Shown piece by piece: positions 1 to 6,554 of a DNA stretch of 16,236 nucleotides. The DNA lies in NCBI GenBank assembly GCA_004558595.1, contig SFCN01000046.1:1-16236 (forward strand), in the 5' to 3' direction. The stretch's first letter is position 1. Each line of letters starts with the position of its first letter. Made by a program: the position numbers and the translations under genes. The DNA is from Phascolarctobacterium sp. Lineage in GTDB: Bacteria; Bacillota; Negativicutes; Acidaminococcales; Acidaminococcaceae. The notes beneath the pieces are model-generated. The model saw only the letters and a list, made by a program, of their open reading frames with translations. It had not been told where the DNA came from and ran no database searches.

Positions 1-574
1 GGTTTTTGCAGCTGGTTTGCCCAAGATTGCCAAAATAGCCGGGGATATTAAGTCTTATGCGGAGCGACTATTTAAATTTGTGCCAGTGGACAAGCTAGAG
101 GAAGAGGATGCTAAGCTTGCACTGACTAAGCCAGCTGCTAAGCTAGGTGTTGTTTATGAAGAGAATGCATTGACAGAAATTTTGCGTCATACCGAATGCT
201 ATCCGTACTTCCTGCAAGAATATGGGCAGCAGGTATGGAGTTTTGTTGATAAACAGACCAAAAGGATAACTTTAAATAGCGTTAACGCTGCATATGCTCC
301 GTTTATTAATGCCTTGGATGAAAGCTTTTTCAAGGTGCGTCATGATAGGGCAAGCGAGAAAGAGCTGGAGTTCATGAGGGCCATGGTGAAGTGTGGAGTT
401 TTGCCCTGTCCAACTAGTCAGGTTGCTAGAATTATGGGCGGAAGCTATAATCGTGTCGCCCCCATAAGGGCCCAGCTTATCCATAAAGGCTTCATTTATG
501 CAACCAATCGAGGGGAAATCAGCTTTACCGTGCCCCAATTTGAGCAGTATCTTAAAAGAGTTTATGAAATATAA
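1..574 (+). CDS. AAA-type ATP-binding protein, C-terminal part (cut by window start)
   Basis: The reading frame is open from base 2 to the TAA at 572-574, so the gene starts upstream and about 190 C-terminal residues are visible. An in-frame TTG at 17 is inside the conserved sequence and is probably not the start. The visible part begins with AAGLPKIAKIAGDIKSYAERLF, which resembles the region after the nucleotide-binding core in ATPases of the archaeal-ATPase/AAA_16 type. Next is an all-helical segment, then a winged-helix-like tail (about the last 65 residues, with PTSQVARIMGG followed by RAQLIHKGFIY and a short strand-rich wing), which suggests DNA or partner binding. The Walker A and B motifs would lie outside the window. 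It is followed 50 nt later by a same-strand unknown gene. Base composition is more A+T-rich than the secA block. The exact role is unknown; mobile-element or defence-associated ATPases of this type are common. Confidence 0.72.
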   Translation, partial: VFAAGLPKIAKIAGDIKSYAERLFKFVPVDKLEEEDAKLALTKPAAKLGVVYEENALTEILRHTECYPYFLQEYGQQVWSFVDKQTKRITLNSVNAAYAPFINALDESFFKVRHDRASEKELEFMRAMVKCGVLPCPTSQVARIMGGSYNRVAPIRAQLIHKGFIYATNRGEISFTVPQFEQYLKRVYEI

Positions 575-624
575 TGTTCGCGTGGACATGTGGCTGCGTA
601 GTCAAGAAGATTGGGTAGAAAGAG

Positions 625-2634
625 TTGATTGAATTGAAAGATTTACATACTGTGGTTAGGCTTTTGCGTAACCATCTATATCCAACATATCAATTATATG
701 CTGTAATGGATAACTCCAAGCTGACACCAATCGAAGGCTTGAAGCTGGGAGCACTTACAGTGCTCAGCTGGCTCAGATTGCGTCTAGGGGGAGAGATTCC
801 GCCAGCTTTACAGACACCGGAGCCTGAGGCCTATGCAGATTTTGATGTCAAGGATTTGTGTTCAGCTCATTTGAAATATGGCTTTGTGATTGATATTATT
901 TCTTTACCGGAAAAAGGGATGTGGACCTTGCAGATCACTGAGCCTGATTTAGGCTCGGACCCTGGTAACCCACAGCAAAAGCGTAAGCCAGTAGCTGGTC
1001 GCATTATCGAAACTAATGTCGCTTTCCTGGTGAAAGATGATAGCTTAGAATGTGGCGTACAGACAGTGATTTCTGATCCGGAAAACAGTCCCTTGGCAGA
1101 TGTCTATCGTCCCGCCTTCGTAAAGAAGCTATATAATAATCCGGATTTTGGACTTAAGCAGGTGGTTTCGCTTTTACCGCGATATAAAAGCGTAAATACG
1201 CTGGATAAGCTTAAAAGCATGTTGCAGCTTTGCCATAATGCAAAGAACCAATTGCCATGCGTAATTTTTAGCAAGGTGCCCCAAATGGTGGAGGAAGGCC
1301 TGCCCTTAGAGGGATTAAGCCTAGAGGATTTGTCACAAGATAAAACCAATGAAAAATTTGATGATTGTGGTAATAGGTTAAGACCGATAGTGGTGGAGCA
1401 TGAGCTGGTGGATAGACTCGCTCCCAAGGACAAACAGAAGCAGGCGAAAGTCGATGGTCAAAAAGCCTTTGATGCATCTCCAAAACTAGTAGCTAAAAGC
1501 ATTGAGGAGTTGCGTATTTTAGCGAGAAACCCCTTGGCTTGCCAAAGAAGCAGGGTACTAGCCAAAGCTAAAAAGCAAAAATTGGAATATGTACTGCCGC
1601 CTTATAATATTAAACGAGTAGGGGCTAGCTTTTGTGGCTTTGCACGTACTTTTTTAGTTGAGCCCCAGCTTTTGCCAAAGCTACGGGAGCTAGAAAGCGT
1701 GGAATTAGTAGATGGCGACATCTTGATTATTGAGCCACAGTGCTTTAGAGGAGCTAAAACGGTACTGCCAATTAGTGAGGCAGAGCAGAACGGAAGCAAG
1801 TTGAATAAAATACTATTTACATATCCACGCGGTAAAAGCGTGGATTATGGAGAGCTATACTTTTTAAGTGGTGCCCGTGATGCCCTAGTCCATAGTACTG
1901 AGGAGGCCAAGGCCTATAGCTCTAAGCAGGCAGAACGCTTTGCCACGGAGCAGAGCATGCGTGATCTTAAATGGCAGGCTCAGGTTCAGGAGAAGAACGT
2001 GGAACTCGCCAAGCTGGAAAATCAGCTGCACAAGTATGAGCAGCAGGTGAACCTTGCAGAGCAGCGTCTTGCTGAGCAGCAGGAGCAATCTGCTAGAGTT
2101 AAAGCCATGTTGGAAGAAAAACTGGCAGAAAAGGAGTCATATATTCACTTTTTGCAACAACGCATGCTGCGGCCGAGAACAAAAAAAGAGCTCCCTACAT
2201 GGGCTGAAAATGAGCTCTCGCCCCATTTGTTGCTGCATCCAAGAGCTGTCACAGCTTTAGAGGATGCTTCTATAAATGCGGATAGACTGGAGCTTATATA
2301 TGATGCTCTAGAATATTTGGCGACAGACTACTGGGAGAATCGCTATGGCGATCTTACTGAGGAAGAGCTGCTGAATAGAACAGCTCTTAAGTACCAGCGT
2401 GGATTCACAGTTACTCCCAATAGCGATAGCAGTATCGCTGCCTTTGCAAACCAATATAAGCTGCCCGGTTATTGTACTAAGGGCGGAGCTGTGGTGAATA
2501 GGGCCATGGATTACCACCTTAAAGCAGGTAATAAAACTGAGCATCTTGTGCGTATTTACTTTTTCTTTGATGATGAACGGCAGCAGATAGTTGTTGGCTA
2601 CCTACCTGAGCATCTAGATACGGTGAAATTTTAG
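625..2634 (+). CDS. Large protein of unknown function with central coiled coil
   Basis: This 669-residue protein starts at TTG 625. An in-frame TAG at 616-618 rules out an earlier start, and the ribosome binding site (AGAAAGAG just upstream) is weak. I do not recognise a named family. Three parts can be seen. A globular N-terminal region (about 1-240) contains RIIETNVAFLVKDDSLECG and NPDFGLKQV. A linker and a second globular region follow (about 280-415, including RTFLVEPQLLPKL and VDGDILIIEPQCF). A Glu/Gln/Lys-rich coiled coil (about 425-513) then leads to a C-terminal domain (about 540-669) that ends in VRIYFFFDDERQQIVVGYLP. That ending weakly resembles the strand-rich core of small RelE/ParE-like or nuclease-associated domains, but this is only a visual impression. 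No signal peptide or membrane segment is visible, so it is probably cytoplasmic. It may be co-transcribed with the upstream ATPase. Confidence 0.75.
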   Translation: MIELKDLHTVVRLLRNHLYPTYQLYAVMDNSKLTPIEGLKLGALTVLSWLRLRLGGEIPPALQTPEPEAYADFDVKDLCSAHLKYGFVIDIISLPEKGMWTLQITEPDLGSDPGNPQQKRKPVAGRIIETNVAFLVKDDSLECGVQTVISDPENSPLADVYRPAFVKKLYNNPDFGLKQVVSLLPRYKSVNTLDKLKSMLQLCHNAKNQLPCVIFSKVPQMVEEGLPLEGLSLEDLSQDKTNEKFDDCGNRLRPIVVEHELVDRLAPKDKQKQAKVDGQKAFDASPKLVAKSIEELRILARNPLACQRSRVLAKAKKQKLEYVLPPYNIKRVGASFCGFARTFLVEPQLLPKLRELESVELVDGDILIIEPQCFRGAKTVLPISEAEQNGSKLNKILFTYPRGKSVDYGELYFLSGARDALVHSTEEAKAYSSKQAERFATEQSMRDLKWQAQVQEKNVELAKLENQLHKYEQQVNLAEQRLAEQQEQSARVKAMLEEKLAEKESYIHFLQQRMLRPRTKKELPTWAENELSPHLLLHPRAVTALEDASINADRLELIYDALEYLATDYWENRYGDLTEEELLNRTALKYQRGFTVTPNSDSSIAAFANQYKLPGYCTKGGAVVNRAMDYHLKAGNKTEHLVRIYFFFDDERQQIVVGYLPEHLDTVKF

Positions 2635-2727
2635 TTGATTGACATAAGAATAAGGCAGAGACCTTAGTAGTACTTTGAAGAATGTTTTTTATTCAGATGC
2701 AACCGACTCGGATAGAACCGAATTAAA

Positions 2728-2756
2728 TTGATTTTAGCAATGTTTTGTAGTATATT
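2728..2756 (+). promoter_or_regulatory. Sigma-70-type promoter P1 upstream of secA
   Basis: TTGATT (2728-2733) and TATATT (2751-2756) are separated by exactly 17 bp. Transcription would start near 2763 and run straight into a hairpin and then the terminator at 2789-2820. A read-through transcript would reach secA. This is a consensus-based prediction with no experimental support. Confidence 0.55.
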
Positions 2757-2762
2757 TAAGCT

Positions 2763-2822
2763 GTGAACGTGCTTTACGTAAACTTCACAAAAAAGCTGAG
2801 GAAAAAGCCTCGGCTTTTTTGC
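2763..2822 (+). ncRNA. Candidate ~60-nt short transcript or secA leader attenuator
   Basis: The predicted start of P1 (about 2763) is followed by GTGAA (2763-2767), which can pair with TTCAC (2784-2788), and by an inner CGT/ACG pairing. An intrinsic terminator comes next at 2789-2820. The predicted product is an RNA of about 60 nt with two hairpins and no open reading frame of useful size. TTTACGTAAA (2773-2782) is a perfect 10-bp palindrome and could instead be a DNA operator. Three readings are possible: a small RNA, an attenuated leader of secA, or the end of the upstream transcription unit with a chance promoter. Expression is inferred only. Confidence 0.3.
2789..2820 (+). terminator. Intrinsic terminator before secA
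   Basis: Bases 2789-2801 pair with 2808-2820 over 13 positions (A/T-rich base, GAGG/CCTC at the top, one G-T wobble) around a 6-nt loop, and the 3' arm ends in six T. The A-run on the 5' side means it could also terminate transcription on the other strand. It would end transcripts from the upstream unknown gene and from P1, leaving secA to P2. Confidence 0.82.
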
Positions 2823-2847
2823 ATTTTCGGGCTGTTTCTGATATAAT
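2819..2847 (+). promoter_or_regulatory. Sigma-70-type promoter P2, probable main secA promoter
   Basis: TTGCAT (2819-2824) and a perfect TATAAT (2842-2847) are separated by 17 bp. Transcription should start near 2854, giving a leader of about 45 nt before the secA TTG start. The -35 box overlaps the last T residues of the terminator, so the two elements share DNA. This is the best promoter match in the window. Confidence 0.72.
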
Positions 2848-2886
2848 TTACAATTAGGTGTATAGTCTTTTGTTACACATGAATTT

Positions 2887-2892
2887 AAGGAG
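2887..2892 (+). promoter_or_regulatory. Ribosome binding site that fixes the secA start
   Basis: AAGGAG at 2887-2892 lies 8 nt before TTG 2901. It overlaps the in-frame GTG at 2892, so that GTG cannot be the start. Starting at 2901 gives MLDSILKKIFGDPNEKELK, the usual SecA N-terminus. Confidence 0.85.
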
Positions 2893-2900
2893 TGATCGTT

Positions 2901-5312
2901 TTGCTCGATAGCATTTTGAAGAAAATTTTTGGTGACCCCAACGAGAAAGAATTAAAAAATATTCGTGTAATTGTCGATAAGATCAATAGCTTGGAAAAGA
3001 GCATGGAGAGCCTGAGCTCTGCCAATCTAGCAGCTAAGACCAGCGAATTTAAGGTACGCCTGCAAAAGGGTGAAACCCTGGATGATATTCTGCCCGAGGC
3101 CTTTGCCGTAGTGCGTGAGGCTTCTAAGCGTGTGACAGGCATGCGTCATTTCGATGTACAGCTTATCGGTGGCGTGGTGCTGCACCGCGGTAAAATCGCC
3201 GAAATGCGTACCGGCGAAGGTAAAACACTGGTAGCCACCCTGCCCGTATATCTGAATGCCTTGACTGGCAAGGGCGTACACGTTGTTACCGTCAACGACT
3301 ATTTGGCTCGCCGCGACAGCGTGGACATGGGCCGCATTTATAAGGCTTTGGGCCTGTCCGTAGGCTTGATCGTGCATGATATGGATTATCCCGACCGTAA
3401 GGCCGCTTATGCCGCAGATGTAACCTATGGCACTAATAATGAGTTTGGCTTCGACTATCTGCGTGATAACATGGTAGTAAGCGAGGACCAAATGGTACAG
3501 CGTGAGCTGAACTATTGCATCGTCGACGAAGTGGACAGTATCCTCATCGATGAAGCCCGTACTCCGCTGATTATCTCCGGCCCCGGCGAGAAATCCACCG
3601 ACCTCTATCGCATCATGGCTCAGGTTGTTGACAAGATGACCGAGAACGAGGATTATACTGTTGATGAAAAGCAACGTCAGGTTGCTCCCACTGAAAAGGG
3701 TATCGCCAAGGCAGAAAAAATGCTGGGCATTAAAAACCTCTATGATAATGAGCACGGTGTGGACTATTCCCACCAGATTATGTGCGCTTTGAAGGCAAAG
3801 GCCTTGATGCACCGTGACCGCGACTATGTGGTTAAGGATGGTCAGGTAATCATCGTCGATGAATTCACCGGCCGTCTGATGTTTGGTCGCCGCTTCTCCG
3901 AGGGCCTGCATCAGGCTATTGAAGCTAAAGAAGGCGTTAAGGTAGAGCGCGAGAGCCAAACTCTGGCTACCATTACCTTCCAGAACTACTTCCGTATGTA
4001 CAAGAAGCTGGCTGGTATGACCGGTACCGCGAAAACCGAGGAGCAGGAATTTGTGAAGATTTACAACCTGCCCGTTGTGGTTATTCCTACCAATAAACCC
4101 ATGATTCGTATCGATGCTCCGGACGTAATCTACAAGACCCGTCTGGCAAAATATAAGGCGGCTGTCAAGGAGATTGAGGATTGTCATAAGGCCGGTCAAC
4201 CGGTTCTGGTGGGCACCACCTCCATTGCTCAATCCGAGGAGCTCAGCGCTATGCTGAAGCGCCGTGGCGTGCCTCACAATGTTTTGAACGCTAAGTATCA
4301 CGAAAAAGAAGCGGAGATTATCGCTTTAGCCGGTCAATACGGCGCTGTAACTATTGCTACTAACATGGCAGGCCGTGGTACCGATATCGTGCTGGGCGAG
4401 GGCGTGCCTGAGCTGGGCGGTTTGCATATTATCGGTACCGAGCGCCACGAAAGCCGTCGTATCGATAACCAGCTGCGCGGTCGTTGCGCTCGTCAGGGCG
4501 ACCCCGGCTCTTCCAAATTCTTCCTGAGCCTGGAGGACGATTTGATGCGTCTCTTTGGCAGCGATAATATCGCCGGCATTATGGATAAGCTGGGCATGGA
4601 GGACGATGAGCCCATCGAGCACAGCTTGGTAACCAAGTCCATTGAAAACGCGCAAAAGAAGGTTGAAGCTCGCAACTTTAGCATTCGTAAGCATGTCTTG
4701 GAATATGACGATGTTATGAACCAACAGCGCGAGGTTATCTACGCGCAACGCAAGAAGATTTTGCGTCAGGAGGATTTGAGTGGTACCATCAAGGAAATGG
4801 TGGAGAAGGTTGTGGACCGCACCATGGCCATGTATGCGCCGCCTGAGGTTTACTCCGAGGATTGGGATTTGAAGGCTTTGATTCAATACGCTGAGGAATT
4901 CTACGCTCCCCGAGGCCTGATGACCATTGACCATCTGCAAACCTTGAGCCGTGAAGAGCTTGATGAATATTTGCATAAGGTTGCCGAGGATTGGTACCAA
5001 GCTCGTGAAAACGCCATTGGCTCCGAGCTCATGCGTGAGCTGGAAAACTTGGTTATGCTGAAGGTTGTGGACAACCACTGGATGGAGCATTTGGATGCTA
5101 TGGATATGCTCCGTGAGGGTGTGGGTCTGCGTGCCTATGGCCAAAAGGATCCGCTGGTTGAGTATAAATTTGAAGCCTATGATATGTTCGAGGCTATGAT
5201 CGACGCTATTCAAGATGATGTAGTACGCTATATTTACCATGTAAATGTAGTAACCCAAGCGGCTGACGATCATCTGGAAAATGCGCAAGAGCACGGTGCT
5301 GAAGAAGTATAA
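2901..5312 (+). CDS. secA: Protein translocase ATPase subunit SecA
   Basis: SecA is the motor ATPase that pushes unfolded preproteins through SecYEG at the cytoplasmic membrane. The 803-residue product starts at TTG 2901 (see the ribosome binding site). Visible landmarks are the N-terminal KKIFGDPNEKELK, Walker A MRTGEGKT (about 102-109), the TYGTNNEFGFDYLRDN segment, Walker B DEVDSILIDEARTP (about 209-222), ATNMAGRGTDIVLG in the second nucleotide-binding fold, and HVLEYDDVMNQQREVIYAQR in the scaffold. Two things are unusual. The arginine-finger motif reads RGRCARQGDPG instead of the common RGRSGRQGDPG; CARxGDPG also occurs, from memory, in chlamydial SecA. The C-terminus stops at AQEHGAEEV and lacks the cysteine-rich zinc-binding tail (CxCxSG...CC) used for SecB or ribosome contact in many bacteria. 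prfB follows 113 nt later, a common Firmicute order. Confidence 0.98.
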   Translation: MLDSILKKIFGDPNEKELKNIRVIVDKINSLEKSMESLSSANLAAKTSEFKVRLQKGETLDDILPEAFAVVREASKRVTGMRHFDVQLIGGVVLHRGKIAEMRTGEGKTLVATLPVYLNALTGKGVHVVTVNDYLARRDSVDMGRIYKALGLSVGLIVHDMDYPDRKAAYAADVTYGTNNEFGFDYLRDNMVVSEDQMVQRELNYCIVDEVDSILIDEARTPLIISGPGEKSTDLYRIMAQVVDKMTENEDYTVDEKQRQVAPTEKGIAKAEKMLGIKNLYDNEHGVDYSHQIMCALKAKALMHRDRDYVVKDGQVIIVDEFTGRLMFGRRFSEGLHQAIEAKEGVKVERESQTLATITFQNYFRMYKKLAGMTGTAKTEEQEFVKIYNLPVVVIPTNKPMIRIDAPDVIYKTRLAKYKAAVKEIEDCHKAGQPVLVGTTSIAQSEELSAMLKRRGVPHNVLNAKYHEKEAEIIALAGQYGAVTIATNMAGRGTDIVLGEGVPELGGLHIIGTERHESRRIDNQLRGRCARQGDPGSSKFFLSLEDDLMRLFGSDNIAGIMDKLGMEDDEPIEHSLVTKSIENAQKKVEARNFSIRKHVLEYDDVMNQQREVIYAQRKKILRQEDLSGTIKEMVEKVVDRTMAMYAPPEVYSEDWDLKALIQYAEEFYAPRGLMTIDHLQTLSREELDEYLHKVAEDWYQARENAIGSELMRELENLVMLKVVDNHWMEHLDAMDMLREGVGLRAYGQKDPLVEYKFEAYDMFEAMIDAIQDDVVRYIYHVNVVTQAADDHLENAQEHGAEEV

Positions 5313-5363
5313 ATATCGCCCCGTCGTCGCCGTTCCTCGTATCTGACTACTTATTGACGATAT

Positions 5364-5383
5364 TGAGTTAGACAAATAACTCA
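5364..5383 (+). repeat. Hairpin in the secA-prfB gap
   Basis: TGAGTTA (5364-5370) and TAACTCA (5377-5383) form a perfect 7-bp stem with a 6-nt loop and no following T-run, so it is not a standard terminator. A TTGACG (5354-5359) that could be a -35 box precedes it, but the matching -10 (TAACTC at 17 bp) is poor and lies within the hairpin. It could be an mRNA processing or stability element between secA and prfB. Confidence 0.35.
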
Positions 5384-5425
5384 CCAAATAACTAAATTTG
5401 CTAAACGAAAGGTTGTGAATGAATT

Positions 5426-6533
5426 TTGTTAATCGAAGAATACAAGCCTGAGATTGTCAACTTACAAGCAAAATTAGAGGAAATGAGGGGATCTCTTTGA
5501 CATCGCTGTCAAAGAGGACCGCATTGCCGAATTAGAGCATAAAATGGGGGATCCCACCTTTTGGGATGACCCGGAGAAGGCGCAAAAAACTGCCCAGGAT
5601 GTCAACGCGCTGAAGGAAGAGGTGGACGGCTTCCACAAGCTTTCTGACAGCGTGGACGAGCTGGAGATTATGCAGGAAATGGCTGCCGAAGAAAATGATG
5701 AGAGCTTGATTCCTGAAATGGACGAGCTGCTAAATAAATGCCGCGAAGAGCTGGAGCATCTGGAATTAGGCATGCTGCTCAGCGGCGAATATGACGCTAA
5801 TAACGCCATCATGACGCTGCACGCAGGTGCCGGCGGCACCGAGGCCCAGGACTGGACCAGCATGCTGCTGCGCATGTTTACTCGTTTTGCGGAGCAAAAC
5901 GGCTTCGCGCTGGAGATGCTGGACTACCAGCCCGGTGATGAAGCCGGCGTCAAGAGCGCTACCTTCCAGGTAAACGGTCATAACGCCTACGGCTTCCTGA
6001 AGTCGGAAAAGGGCGTACATCGTCTGGTGCGTATTTCTCCCTTCGATGCCAACGCGCGCCGCCACACTTCTTTTGCGGCCTGCGACGTTATGCCGGAGCT
6101 GGACGATACTGTGGATGTACAAATTAACTGGGATGAGGTGCGTGTGGACACCTATCGCGCCAGCGGCGCCGGTGGCCAGCACGTTAACAAAACCTCCTCT
6201 GCTGTACGTATGACCCACGAGCCTACCGGCATCGTGGTTCAGTGCCAGCAGGAGCGCTCCCAAATCCAAAACCGTGAAAAATGTACCCAGATGCTGCGTG
6301 CAAAATTATACGAATTCGAAAAGGCTAAGCAGGACGCTATTGTCAGCGATTTGGCCGGTGATTACCAAAACATTGAATGGGGCAGCCAAATTCGCTCCTA
6401 TGTGTTCCAGCCCTACACCATGGTCAAGGACCATCGTACCGGCTGCGAAACCGGCAATATCGGCGCTGTAATGGATGGTGATTTAATGCCCTTTGTTGAG
6501 GCCTATCTGCGTAGCCAACAAAAGAAGATTTGA
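5426..6533 (+). CDS. prfB: Peptide chain release factor 2 (programmed +1 frameshift)
   Basis: RF2 releases finished proteins at UGA and UAA codons. The gene is in two frames: 5426-5497 in the first frame, a skip of one base at 5498, then 5499-6533, giving 368 residues, the normal RF2 length. The start is TTG 5426: an in-frame TGA at 5420-5422 blocks earlier starts, and AAAGG at 5408-5412 is a somewhat distant ribosome binding site. After the shift the product reads DIAVKEDRIAELEHKMGDPTFWDD, typical of RF2. The stop-codon recognition tripeptide SPF is at about 204-206. The peptidyl-transferase motif GGQ is at about 249-251 within RASGAGGQHVNKTSSAVR, with the Ala form just before SGAGGQ. Automated callers may start it at ATG 5544 and lose about 40 residues. 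A membrane-protein gene follows 21 nt later. Confidence 0.97.
5486..5501 (+). promoter_or_regulatory. prfB programmed +1 ribosomal frameshift site
   Basis: AGGGG (5486-5490) acts as an internal Shine-Dalgarno sequence, then ATCT, then CTT TGA C (5495-5501). The in-frame TGA at 5498-5500 follows 24 codons. When RF2 is scarce the ribosome slips +1 on CTT and reads GAC. This is the known RF2 autoregulation loop. Compared with the E. coli arrangement AGGGGGTATCTTTGAC, the last G of the Shine-Dalgarno-like run is A here and TAT is TCT. Confidence 0.95.
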
Positions 6534-6554
6534 TTGTAAGTGCAGGTGAAAATA

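Noticed and set aside
17..19. TTG at 17 as the start of the first gene
   Set aside because: The frame is open to the window edge and the residues before it (FAAGLP) already fit the ATPase family, so the gene is cut by the window.
2639..2673. Perfect TTGACA at 2639-2644 as a further promoter
   Set aside because: No acceptable -10 box lies 15-19 bp downstream; the nearest TAGTAC-like boxes are at 19-20 bp and poor.
2892..2900. GTG at 2892 as the secA start
   Set aside because: The codon overlaps the Shine-Dalgarno sequence AAGGAG; TTG 2901 gives correct spacing and the family N-terminus.
3027..4301. Long open frame on the minus strand opposite secA (424 codons)
   Set aside because: It is fully antisense to SecA's conserved motifs, has no ribosome binding site, and its sequence is the low-complexity type expected from mirrored codon bias.
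4326..5387. Second long minus-strand open frame opposite secA (353 codons)
   Set aside because: The same reasoning applies: it is a shadow of the secA codons and extends only slightly into the gap.
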